A stretch of 64,000 nt of DNA from Bacteroidia bacterium 43-41 (GTDB taxonomy: Bacteria > Bacteroidota > Bacteroidia > Bacteroidales > Dysgonomonadaceae): positions 186,001 through 250,000 of the forward strand of contig MKTD01000028.1 of the NCBI GenBank assembly GCA_001898165.1. The letters run 5' to 3'. Under the pieces are notes generated by a model. It had not been told where the DNA came from, did no database searches, and worked only from the letters and a program-made list of their open reading frames with translations. This document shows positions 35,814 through 44,401 of the stretch, piece by piece (within the stretch, counting starts at the first letter, position 1; each line of letters begins with the position of its first letter). The translations under genes and the position numbers were made by a program.

Positions 35814-36218
35814 ATGAAAGCAATTACCAACGACAGGGAATACAAGGCTATAACCAAAAGAATAGATCAGCTGTTGGACATAGTTACCGATGATAACTAC
35901 AACTCCATACCCGAGGCTGTGGAACTCGATTTTCTTTCAACACTGATTGAGGAATACGACCGTATGCACTATCCGATAGCACTGCCGCAATTGTCCGAAG
36001 CGATTAGGCTCCGGATGTATGAAATGAACATTAATCAGGCCCAACTGGCTAAACTACTGAGTGTAAGCCCCTCGCGCATTACCGAGTATTTGTCAGGCAA
36101 AGAGCCCAGCCTTAAGGTTGCCCGGACAATATGCGAAAAATTGAATATCAGTGCCAATGTCGTGTTGGGCGTATCTAAACCCGTCTATCCGAAGTCGGTA
36201 TTGATCGAATCATCTTAA
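35814..36218 (+). CDS. higA: HigA-type antitoxin
   Basis: The 134-residue protein has an acidic helical N-terminus that probably wraps the toxin, and a C-terminal XRE-type helix-turn-helix (about residues 70-120: YEMNINQAQLAKLLSVSPSR, ITEYLSGKEPSLKVARTICE). It neutralises HigB and is expected to repress the operon promoter at 35454-35484. Downstream (36219-36526) there is no further gene except tRNA-Met on the opposite strand. Confidence 0.9.
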   Translation: MKAITNDREYKAITKRIDQLLDIVTDDNYNSIPEAVELDFLSTLIEEYDRMHYPIALPQLSEAIRLRMYEMNINQAQLAKLLSVSPSRITEYLSGKEPSLKVARTICEKLNISANVVLGVSKPVYPKSVLIESS

Positions 36219-36305
36219 CGGTTTCACTATTCCCATTTCTAACGTAGGGCTATATTTGAATAAAAAAAGATTCGTTTTTGTGCCCAAATTTTTGCATTTC
36301 CCGGT

Positions 36306-36340
36306 AAAAAATAAGGAGTTCCTTTTCACTGAAACTCCTT
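36306..36340 (-). terminator. Terminator of tRNA-Met
   Basis: On the minus strand AAGGAGTT (36340-36333) pairs with AACTCCTT (36320-36313), loop of 12, followed by ATTTTTT (36312-36306). It begins 10 bases after the tRNA 3' end. Confidence 0.85.
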
Positions 36341-36350
36341 TATAGAACTG

Positions 36351-36424
36351 TAGCGAGACCGGGGGATGATCCCGGGACCTCATGATTATGAATCATGCGC
36401 TCTAACCAACTGAGCTATCTCGCC
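36351..36424 (-). tRNA. tRNA-Met (elongator, CAT)
   Basis: A 74-nt cloverleaf: acceptor GGCGAGA/TCTCGCT, D stem GCTC/GAGC, anticodon stem CATGA/TCATG with loop TTCATAA, T stem CCGGG/CCCGG. The T-loop is ATCATCC, lacking T54 and A58. The normal G1-type acceptor start excludes initiator; a CAT anticodon could also be tRNA-Ile2 with lysidine, but the stems resemble elongator Met. A minus-strand promoter (TTG, 20 bases, TACTTTTG; 36462-36492) precedes it. Confidence 0.88.
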
Positions 36425-36526
36425 AACATGTTATTCCGAAAATGATTCCAAATTCGAGGTGCAAAAGTAGTTTAAATATTTTAATTTTGCAACCCTAAAA
36501 CAATAAAACCCGAGAAAAATTTGTTT

Positions 36527-37609
36527 TTATTCCAACGCCATCAGGGCAAATGATGCCAGCCAATGCTCTCCGCCATAATTCCCATCAAAAACAAGCGGAA
36601 GGGCATTGCTCAATAGTTTTTGTGCGGTTTGTTCAAAATGCGGCTTCAGCGGATGTCCTTCGGACAACGATTTTGCAATTCCCTTCATGCACCACGCCCG
36701 CGAGAACGATAATCCCACCAGATGAACGGTTTGATAATCACTTAAATCGCTCACTACAGGAATTTGACTGATTCTGTCGATCCCCTTTTGTGTATAAAAA
36801 GAATCGAGCCATTTTTCAAAGTCGTTCCGGGAAAGGATTCTCCTCATTAAATCAGTAATTTCCAGGCTGGGAGAGAAAAAATCAGCGCCGTCCGGCTCCA
36901 GATGTGCCGGGGTCTCTCTGTCATCTCCGTAAAAATCCAGAGATTTATTTATCAATTCTTTTTCAAATTCTTTATTACCGTTCTCCCTTGCCCAGTCAAT
37001 GGCAAAGCCCAATGCAAAAGCTGAATTCGGATGCACACCGGTTCTGTTCGGATAGGTTTGTTTGGGTAGATACTCCATCCACAACTCAATGATTTGCCCG
37101 ATAAGCGGCTGAAGATTTTCGTGCCATTGCCCGGCAATCGGGTTATCCCACGATACCAGTTCCTCATCAAGCTTCAATAACCACGCCCAACCATAGGTCC
37201 GCTCAAATCCTTTACCTGTCACGTACTTCGTAAAGTATTCCTTTTCAACCTCAACAGCCTGTTTATTGAAGGAGCTGTTCAACTTTGCAATGATTTCGTT
37301 CTTGTTCGCAATATCGGGTTTTATCTTCAACAACCGGACCAACATCCAATGTGCGTGGACGCTACTGTGCCAGTCGAAGCATCCGTAAAATACAGGATGC
37401 AGCGCTTTGGGCGAAAAGCCTGTTTCATCGGCAGACCCGTACGTGTGCCCCGGCTTGTTGGGATATTCCTGATCGATGCAATTGAGTGGCAGGGCAGACA
37501 ATTTAAGTGCAATTTCATCGGTAAGATCCGGCTTATTTTGTGAAAAAAGAGGTAAAAAAGTCACGACGAAAAAAAGGTTGAGAAGCAAAAGAAAAAAGGA
37601 CGATTTCAT
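36527..37609 (-). CDS. DUF2891-family secreted protein
   Basis: The 360-residue protein has a signal peptide (SSFFLLLLNLFFVVTFLPLFS) and the DUF2891 core: ALHPVFYGCFDWHSSVHAHW, FERTYGWAWLLKLDEELVSW and LEPDGADFFSPSLEITDLMR. Its all-helical (alpha/alpha)-barrel-like pattern resembles glycosidase-related folds, but no catalytic activity is established for the family. It is a single-gene unit with a minus-strand -7 box TATCTTTG (37631-37638), divergent from mutS2. Confidence 0.88.
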   Translation of the reverse strand: MKSSFFLLLLNLFFVVTFLPLFSQNKPDLTDEIALKLSALPLNCIDQEYPNKPGHTYGSADETGFSPKALHPVFYGCFDWHSSVHAHWMLVRLLKIKPDIANKNEIIAKLNSSFNKQAVEVEKEYFTKYVTGKGFERTYGWAWLLKLDEELVSWDNPIAGQWHENLQPLIGQIIELWMEYLPKQTYPNRTGVHPNSAFALGFAIDWARENGNKEFEKELINKSLDFYGDDRETPAHLEPDGADFFSPSLEITDLMRRILSRNDFEKWLDSFYTQKGIDRISQIPVVSDLSDYQTVHLVGLSFSRAWCMKGIAKSLSEGHPLKPHFEQTAQKLLSNALPLVFDGNYGGEHWLASFALMALE

Positions 37610-37661
37610 AAGAATTCTGATTTATGACTTCAAAGATACGTATTATATCGGCTAAAAAGAG

Positions 37662-37669
37662 TATTTTTG
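37662..37669 (+). promoter_or_regulatory. -7 box of mutS2
   Basis: TATTTTTG fits TAnnTTTG, 50 bases before the GTG start of mutS2; between them lies a short direct repeat of AAATCGT (37680-37697). Confidence 0.55.
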
Positions 37670-37718
37670 CACCAAATCCGAAATCGTAAATCGTAAATCC
37701 CAATTCTGAAATTTAAAC

Positions 37719-40139
37719 GTGATTTATCCCGAAAATTTTGAGCAAAAAATAGAGTTCTTCAAGATAAGGCAGTTGCTGGAACAACATTGCCTCAGCCCGC
37801 TTGGCAGAGAGAAGGTGGAAGAGATGCAGTTTTCCGCCACTTTTGAAGAAGTTGATATGCAATTGTCGCAGACCGATGAATTTGTACATATATTACAGGA
37901 AGAAGACTCTTTTCCGTCGGACAACTTTTACGATGTGCGCCCTGTTCTCAGACGCATTCGCGTTGCAGGATCGTGGATTGAGCAAAACGCTTTGTCGGAA
38001 CTGAATAAATCGCTGCAAACGATAAACTCCATCGTGGCGTTTTTTAAAAATGACGAAGAGAAATCGGAACGCTATCCCCATTTAATGCTGCTGGCAAAAG
38101 ATGTATTCGTTTCGCCGGAAATCAGTAAAAAAGCAGAGCTGATCATTGATGAGACCGGACAAATAAGGGACAATGCGTCGCCTCAACTGAGCAATATCCG
38201 CAGAGAAATCACCTCAACCCTCAACGGTATTTCGCGGAGCCTGAATTCAATTTTACGCAAAGCACAAGCCGAAGGTTTTGTGGATAAAGAGATCACTCCC
38301 GGCATGCGCGACGGACGATTGGTGATTCCCGTAAACCCGGCTTTCAAGCGAAAGATAAAAGGTATTGTCCACGACGAGTCAGCATCGGGTAAAACCGTCT
38401 ATATAGAACCCTCGGAGGTGGTAGAAGCCAACAATCGCATCCGTGAACTGGAAAGTGACGAGCGTCGCGAGATCATCCGCATCCTGACCATATTTACCGA
38501 TTACCTGCGCCCTTTCCTACCCGATTTGCTGGGATCGTACGATTTTCTGGCCCAAACGGACTTCATCCGCGCCAAAGCTAAATTTGCACTCCAGATAAAC
38601 GCCCTGAAACCCGGTTTCGAAAACAGGCTCGTCATCGACTGGGTGCAAGCTGTCCATCCGCTCCTTTTCCTGGCCCTGCAAAAGCAAAACCGTAAGGTGG
38701 TACCGCTCGACATAACCCTCGAAGATAAAAACCGTATATTGGTCATTTCGGGGCCCAATGCCGGAGGCAAGTCGGTTTGTTTAAAAACCGTCGGGTTACT
38801 ACAATATATGGTTCAATGCGGTCTGTTGATTCCGTTACGTGAAAATTCACGAGTGGGCCTGTTCGATGATATCTTTATTGATATCGGCGACGAGCAGTCC
38901 ATCGAGAACGATCTCTCCACATACAGCTCCCACTTGCAGAACATGAAGTTCTTCGTAAAAAACTGTAGCAAGCATTCGCTGTTGCTTATCGACGAATTTG
39001 GCAGCGGCACGGAACCGCAGATTGGCGCTGCCATTGCCGAGTCGTTGTTAGACAGGTTTAACCAAAGGAACTCTTTTGGCGTCGTCACTACCCATTATCA
39101 AAACCTGAAACATTTTGCCAACGAAAACGAAGGGGTGATCAACGGCGCCATGTTGTACGACAGACACGAGATGCAGCCACTTTTCCAACTTTCTATCGGA
39201 AATCCCGGAAGCTCCTTCGCCGTGGAAATTGCCCGGAAAATCGGGCTGCCCGACTATGTAATCACCCAGGCGTCAGAAATTGTCGGAAGCGATTACATCA
39301 ATATGGATAAATACTTGCAGGATATCTCCCGCGATCGCCGCTACTGGGAACGTAAACGCGAAGAAGTGCGTCGCGAGCGAAACCGCCTTAACGAAATTTC
39401 GGAAAAATACGAATTCGAAATGGAGGAGATAAACCGGAAGAAAAAGGAGATAATGGCCCAGGCCAAACAACAGGCCGAGCAACTCATTGCTGAAAGTAAT
39501 GCAAAAATTGAAAGTACCATACGTCAGATAAAAGAAGCACAGGCAGACAAGGAAAAAACCAAGCAGGCACGCCAGTCACTCAGCGAGTTTCGCGAAAAAA
39601 TAGACTCACACACGGACAAGGAAGTGAGCCGTAAAAAACATAAACCCAAGCCCACAGCTCAACCTCAAACATCAAGCCTTAAACAACAAATCACCACAGG
39701 CGACACCGTCCGCATGAAAGGCCAAACCGTAACCGGAGAAATCTTAGAGATACAAGGCAAAAAAGCAACCGTTGCTTTCGGCGTGATAAAATCCACGGTC
39801 GATCTTGAAAAGCTGGAAAGGGTGAGCAATAAACAACCGGCCAAAGAAAGTAAATCATCCAACACACGCGACTTGCTGCACGATCGCAAGCTCAATTTCA
39901 GGCAGGATATCGATGTGCGCGGAATGCGCGGCGACGAAGCGCTCCAAGCCGTGATGTACTTTATCGACGATGCCATCCAACTGAACGTTTCGCGCGTACG
40001 TATTCTTCACGGTACCGGCACCGGCGCATTACGACAAATTATTCGGGACTACCTGAGAACGGTTTCGGGCGTCGTCCATTTTCAGGATGAACATGTCCAG
40101 TTTGGCGGCGCCGGAATTACGGTAATTGATTTGGATTAG
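37719..40139 (+). CDS. mutS2: MutS2 endonuclease/ATPase with Smr domain
   Basis: The 806-residue protein uses a GTG start. It has a MutS-type core with Walker A VISGPNAGGKSVCLKTVG (near residue 342) and Walker B LLLIDEFGSGTEPQ, a long charged coiled-coil (about 520-650), and a C-terminal Smr nuclease domain (729-806) with the conserved DIDVRGMRGDEAL and RILHGTGTGALRQIIR. There is no mismatch-recognition domain I. MutS2 proteins suppress homologous recombination or rescue collided ribosomes, depending on the species. It stands alone on its transcript. Confidence 0.95.
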   Translation: MIYPENFEQKIEFFKIRQLLEQHCLSPLGREKVEEMQFSATFEEVDMQLSQTDEFVHILQEEDSFPSDNFYDVRPVLRRIRVAGSWIEQNALSELNKSLQTINSIVAFFKNDEEKSERYPHLMLLAKDVFVSPEISKKAELIIDETGQIRDNASPQLSNIRREITSTLNGISRSLNSILRKAQAEGFVDKEITPGMRDGRLVIPVNPAFKRKIKGIVHDESASGKTVYIEPSEVVEANNRIRELESDERREIIRILTIFTDYLRPFLPDLLGSYDFLAQTDFIRAKAKFALQINALKPGFENRLVIDWVQAVHPLLFLALQKQNRKVVPLDITLEDKNRILVISGPNAGGKSVCLKTVGLLQYMVQCGLLIPLRENSRVGLFDDIFIDIGDEQSIENDLSTYSSHLQNMKFFVKNCSKHSLLLIDEFGSGTEPQIGAAIAESLLDRFNQRNSFGVVTTHYQNLKHFANENEGVINGAMLYDRHEMQPLFQLSIGNPGSSFAVEIARKIGLPDYVITQASEIVGSDYINMDKYLQDISRDRRYWERKREEVRRERNRLNEISEKYEFEMEEINRKKKEIMAQAKQQAEQLIAESNAKIESTIRQIKEAQADKEKTKQARQSLSEFREKIDSHTDKEVSRKKHKPKPTAQPQTSSLKQQITTGDTVRMKGQTVTGEILEIQGKKATVAFGVIKSTVDLEKLERVSNKQPAKESKSSNTRDLLHDRKLNFRQDIDVRGMRGDEALQAVMYFIDDAIQLNVSRVRILHGTGTGALRQIIRDYLRTVSGVVHFQDEHVQFGGAGITVIDLD

Positions 40140-40150
40140 AATTATTATTT

Positions 40151-40158
40151 TAACTTTG
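40151..40158 (+). promoter_or_regulatory. -7 box of the MFS transporter gene
   Basis: TAACTTTG fits TAnnTTTG, 50 bases before the ATG and just after the mutS2 stop. Confidence 0.55.
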
Positions 40159-40208
40159 CACGAAAAATTGATATTTGTGAACCAAATCAACAGATAAAAC
40201 GTACTATT

Positions 40209-41585
40209 ATGACGAGATTTTCAAAACCTTTTTGGGTCGCGAACTTTGTAGAACTACTTGAACGTCTGGCATTTTATGCCGTTTTTATTGTAATCACCTT
40301 ATATCTGTCCAATGTATGGGGTTTCTCCGATGTACAAGCGGGCATCATTTCCGGGATATATTCCTCATTTTTATATTTACTTCCAACCTTTACCGGCGCC
40401 ATTGCCGATAAAATAGGATTCCGCAACTCCATCATCCTCGCATTTGCCCTCTTAACCATCGGTTACGGAGGATTGGGTTTAGTTCCCACAATTTTGCAAA
40501 GCGCAGGGCTGGTACATTACGGAATGACAACCACTTACTCGGGATTGATCGGAAGCGTACACCAATGGTCGATTATCCCGATTCTTGTTTTTATAGTGAT
40601 CGGCGGTGCTTTCATAAAAGCCGTAATATCGGGAACAGTGGCTCGTGAAACCACTACTGAGACTCGTGCCCGCGGATATGCTATTTTTTATATGATGGTG
40701 AATATCGGGGCATTTTTGGGTAAAACGGTGGTTGATCCGTTACGCAAAAGCATGGGTGATGAAGGTTTGGTTTATCTTAACTATTTCTCTGCTTCGATGA
40801 CGTTTCTGGCACTGGTTGCAGTGTTCTTCTTTTACAAATCAGCGCATACGGAAGGGCAGGGAAAGAAAATTCAAGAACTTTTTCAGTCGCTGGGCAAGGT
40901 GCTGACAAACGGCAGATTGATGATCCTGATACTTATTATAAGTGGTTTTTGGATGATCCAAAGCCAAATGTACGCCACGATGCCTAAATATGTAATACGA
41001 CTGATAGGCGACGGCGCCACGCCCGGATGGTATGCCAATGTAAATCCGCTGGTGGTATTTATAAGCGTTAATTTTATCACTTCGATGATGAAAAAACGAA
41101 ATGCCATCACCTCCATGATGGCGGGAATGTTTATTATTCCGCTTTCAGCGCTGGTAATGTCTTTTGGAAATCATATGGGAGATACGTACATTTTTGGGAT
41201 ACATCCCGTTGCGTTAATGATGATCATTGGTATTGCCATACAGGCATTGTCCGAATGCTTTATTTCACCCCGTTATTTAGAATATTTTTCGTTGCAAGCG
41301 CCTAAAGGAGAAGAGGGACTATATCTGGGATTCAGCCATTTGCACTCTTTCTTCTCCTATTTGTTTGCCTTTGGAATATCGGGCTTCCTGCTTGAAAAAT
41401 ATTGTCCCGATCCACGTCTGTTTACCAACGCCGAAGGCCTACTCGATACAGCAGCCTATTCTGCAGCAACACAGCATGCACATTACATTTGGTACGTCTT
41501 TGTGGGGATAGGGGCGATTTCTGCTGTCGCGCTATTTATCTATTCCAGAGTTGTTAAAACACAGACAGAAAGACAAAAAAACTAA
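40209..41585 (+). CDS. MFS transporter, POT/PTR-like
   Basis: The 458-residue inner-membrane carrier has about 12 helices. The N-terminal FVELLERLAFYAVFIV resembles the ExxERF motif of proton-dependent oligopeptide transporters, and TGAIADKIGFRNSI is the MFS loop 2-3 signature. Some POT-signature residues later in the protein (YFSASMTFLALVAVFFFY) are less clear, so peptide specificity is tentative. It is preceded by its own -7 box and followed by 170 bases of simple-repeat-like DNA. Confidence 0.8.
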   Translation: MTRFSKPFWVANFVELLERLAFYAVFIVITLYLSNVWGFSDVQAGIISGIYSSFLYLLPTFTGAIADKIGFRNSIILAFALLTIGYGGLGLVPTILQSAGLVHYGMTTTYSGLIGSVHQWSIIPILVFIVIGGAFIKAVISGTVARETTTETRARGYAIFYMMVNIGAFLGKTVVDPLRKSMGDEGLVYLNYFSASMTFLALVAVFFFYKSAHTEGQGKKIQELFQSLGKVLTNGRLMILILIISGFWMIQSQMYATMPKYVIRLIGDGATPGWYANVNPLVVFISVNFITSMMKKRNAITSMMAGMFIIPLSALVMSFGNHMGDTYIFGIHPVALMMIIGIAIQALSECFISPRYLEYFSLQAPKGEEGLYLGFSHLHSFFSYLFAFGISGFLLEKYCPDPRLFTNAEGLLDTAAYSAATQHAHYIWYVFVGIGAISAVALFIYSRVVKTQTERQKN

Positions 41586-41586
41586 A

Positions 41587-41640
41587 AGTGAAAAATTAAG
41601 AGCAAAGAATCAAGAATCAAGACAAAAGACAAACAGACTG
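41587..41640. repeat. Imperfect AAGA/ATCAAGA-rich intergenic repeat
   Basis: The gap after the MFS gene repeats units such as AAGAATCAAGAATCAAGAC and AAAGACAAAC. It is a short, degenerate tandem run with no coding potential. Similar but different short repeats occur at 37676-37705 and 56079-56103. Confidence 0.45.
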
Positions 41641-41760
41641 ATAAAACTTGTGAGACCATAAATTTAGAATACTTAACGGTCAATATTCATTAAATTTTTT
41701 CATTAGTTGCCTAATTTTGCCTATTTTTGTCAGTGGAAAATCTTTTTTAAAAATCATGTC

Positions 41761-43761
41761 ATGCGATTAGATTTAAGTTCTTACATTACACTCGAAAGAA
41801 TACCGCAAAGGTATTACAAACCGGAAAACGATTTTGAAGAATATACGCTCAGCCGCTTCGAAAAAATCCCGATCCATATTTTTGAAAAGTCGGATCGTGC
41901 TGCAAGAAAAGTAGCCAACGGCATTGTAAAAAACATGCAAAAGCATCAGGCAGAAGGGAAACAGTTTATACTCGGCGTTTCCGGCGGCTCTTCACCGATT
42001 CAGATATATGAAGAATTGACCAGGCTACATAAAGAAGAAGGAGTCAGCTTCAGTAATCTGGTTGTATTCAATATTTATGAATTTTATCCGGTTTACGAAC
42101 CTTCCCTCACCAATTTATACGCCATCAGGGAAGCTTTTTTAGATCATATTGATATAGCTCCCGGAAACATATATTCGATTGATGCTTCAATCGAAAAGGA
42201 CCTCATCGCAGAAAAATGCGAAGAATATGAAAATACTTTACATCAATTAGGGGGGTTGGATTATTTACTGCTGGGATTGGGGAGTAAAGGAAATATCGGT
42301 TTTAACATGCCGGGTAGCAACCTTCACTCGCAAACCCGTTTGGTGATGCTCGATGGAGATTCGCGCCGCGATATAGCCTCAAGCTACGAATCACTTGACA
42401 AAGTACCCGTCAGCGCTATTACCATGGGGATTGCGGATATGATGCGGGCAAAAAGAATTTCACTGATCGCCTGGGGCGAGCAGAAAGCAGAAAGCATCAA
42501 GCAAATGGTGGAAGGAAGCGTAACAGAATCGATGCCTGCATCAGTTTTGCAAACTCATCCTGAAGCAGATGTTTACATCGATTTGGCCGCAGCCAGCGAC
42601 CTGACCCGTATAAGCCAGCCTTGGCTTGTAACCAATTGTGAATGGACAAGCAAGCTCATCCGCAGGGCAATTGTCTGGCTGTGCGGCATTGTGAATAAGC
42701 CCATTTTGAAACTTACCAACAAAGATTACAACGATAACGGACTAAGTGAACTCATCACCCTCTATGGCTCTGCCTATAACGTGAATATAAAAATATTCAA
42801 CGACCTGCAGCACACCATCACCGGCTGGCCCGGCGGAAAACCCAATGCCGATGATTCTAACCGGCCGGAAAGAGCCAAGCCGTTCCCCAAACGCGTGATT
42901 ATCTTCAGCCCCCACCCCGATGACGACGTGATATCTATGGGCGGTACATTTCAACGGTTAGTGAATCAAGGCCATGAAGTGCACGTTGCCTACCAGACTT
43001 CGGGAAATATTGCTGTGGGCGACGAAGAGGTAATCAGGTATTTATCGGTATTCAAAAACCTCATTAAAGAGTTTGAACCGGCCAACACCACCGTTCTTAA
43101 CAAGCTTTCGAATATATTGAACTATCTGTTCCACGAAAAGGGAAACGATGACGTGGACTCACCCGAAGTCCGTTTCCTCAAAGGCAGAATTCGTCGCGAA
43201 GAAGCCCGCTCTGCCGACAGATATGTGGGTTTACCACACAGCAACGTCCATTTTCTCGATTTGCCATTCTACGAAACCGGAAGGGTAAAAAAAGACCCTA
43301 TTTCGGAAAAAGACGTGGAAATTGTACGGGATTTCATCGAAAGCATCAAGCCTCATCAAATTTATGTAGCGGGAGACCTTGCCGATCCGCACGGAACACA
43401 CAAAGTGTGCCTGGATGCTATTTTGGCCTCTATAGATATGATGAAAGACGATGAGTGGTATAAAGATTGCCGCGTCTGGATGTATCGTGGCGCCTGGATG
43501 GAATGGGAAATAGACCATATCGAGATGGCGGTACCTATCTCCCCCGAAGAGCTGCGCCAGAAACGAAATGCTATCCTGCGCCATCAGTCGCAAATGGAAA
43601 GCGCACCATTCCTTGGTGATGACGAACGTTTGTTCTGGCAACGTTCAGAAGAGCGTAACCGGGCAACTGCCGCCATGTACGATAAGCTGGGGTTGGCATC
43701 TTATGAAGCCATAGAAGCCTTTGTGGAATATAAACCCCTCCGGGAAAATATCGATAAATAA
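41761..43761 (+). CDS. NagB-like domain fused to PIG-L deacetylase domain
   Basis: The 666-residue protein combines an N-terminal glucosamine-6-phosphate deaminase-like domain (about residues 1-280) with a C-terminal PIG-L/LmbE-type N-acetylglucosamine deacetylase domain (from about 375; zinc motif FSPHPDDDVISMGG near 380 and DPHGTHKVC near 541). The deaminase half has the fold motifs FILGVSGGSSPIQIYEEL and NIYEFYP, but residues that are catalytic in E. coli NagB (Asp72, and Asp141/His143/Glu148 of the DGHIAFNEP loop) align with Tyr, Lys, Asn and Met (GLGSKGNIGFNMP). It is therefore probably not an ordinary deaminase. I recall the same fusion in Bacteroides. Base 41761 is preferred to 41707 because family members begin here. 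Confidence 0.88.
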   Translation: MRLDLSSYITLERIPQRYYKPENDFEEYTLSRFEKIPIHIFEKSDRAARKVANGIVKNMQKHQAEGKQFILGVSGGSSPIQIYEELTRLHKEEGVSFSNLVVFNIYEFYPVYEPSLTNLYAIREAFLDHIDIAPGNIYSIDASIEKDLIAEKCEEYENTLHQLGGLDYLLLGLGSKGNIGFNMPGSNLHSQTRLVMLDGDSRRDIASSYESLDKVPVSAITMGIADMMRAKRISLIAWGEQKAESIKQMVEGSVTESMPASVLQTHPEADVYIDLAAASDLTRISQPWLVTNCEWTSKLIRRAIVWLCGIVNKPILKLTNKDYNDNGLSELITLYGSAYNVNIKIFNDLQHTITGWPGGKPNADDSNRPERAKPFPKRVIIFSPHPDDDVISMGGTFQRLVNQGHEVHVAYQTSGNIAVGDEEVIRYLSVFKNLIKEFEPANTTVLNKLSNILNYLFHEKGNDDVDSPEVRFLKGRIRREEARSADRYVGLPHSNVHFLDLPFYETGRVKKDPISEKDVEIVRDFIESIKPHQIYVAGDLADPHGTHKVCLDAILASIDMMKDDEWYKDCRVWMYRGAWMEWEIDHIEMAVPISPEELRQKRNAILRHQSQMESAPFLGDDERLFWQRSEERNRATAAMYDKLGLASYEAIEAFVEYKPLRENIDK

Positions 43762-43787
43762 GTTCCGGACAGGCGGTTTAGAGCGAA

Positions 43788-44399
43788 TCACACCAATTTT
43801 TGCTCCAGGGCTATACGCACCAAAACCGCCGTGTTCCTGGCGTTAAGTTTGCAAAGGAGCTTTTTTCGGTAGTTATTAATGGTATCGACGGCCAGAAACA
43901 TCTGTTCCGCTATTTCAGGATTGGTGTATCCGTCCACGATATACTTCAACAGTACCTTTTCCCGTGGAGTCAGCCAAATTTGTTCCAGGGAACGTTTATT
44001 CATTAAAAGATCGATCTCTTCGCACAAAAAAGTTTCGTTATTAGTCACGGCTTGGAGACCCAATAAAATTTCTTCGGGCATGGCATTTTTAATAATATAG
44101 CCCGATGCGCCGTTCTCGAGCATTTGTCGAACGATGGAATATTCCGAATAACTGGTGAGCGCCACTACTTTCACCTGCGGATATTTCTCTTTTATTACGT
44201 TGCAGAGATCAATCCCGCTCCAATCGGGCAGATTGATGTCCAGCAAGATGACTTGCGGCTGTTCGAAATTTAATTTCCACAGGCAATCTTTTCCGGTGTA
44301 GCTCACAGCCGTGGTTCGGGCAAAGCCGGAATTATCTACCAGCTTTTTCAGCCCCTCCACCAAAATCTTGTGGTCGTCCACTATATGAACTGTTATCAT
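43788..44399 (-). CDS. NarL/LuxR-family response regulator
   Basis: The 203-residue regulator has a receiver domain (residues 1-120; phosphoacceptor Asp54 in VILLDINLPDW; VHIVDDH at the acidic pocket; Lys in YIIKNA) and a C-terminal LuxR-type helix-turn-helix (about 140-200: LTPREKVLLKYIVDGYTNPE, VDTINNYRKKLLCKLN). It lies two bases after the histidine kinase gene on the same strand, so it is the cognate partner. Targets are unknown; the divergent Yip1/OmpA-like genes are the nearest candidates. Confidence 0.93.
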   Translation of the reverse strand: MITVHIVDDHKILVEGLKKLVDNSGFARTTAVSYTGKDCLWKLNFEQPQVILLDINLPDWSGIDLCNVIKEKYPQVKVVALTSYSEYSIVRQMLENGASGYIIKNAMPEEILLGLQAVTNNETFLCEEIDLLMNKRSLEQIWLTPREKVLLKYIVDGYTNPEIAEQMFLAVDTINNYRKKLLCKLNARNTAVLVRIALEQKLV

Positions 44400-44401
44400 A
44401 T

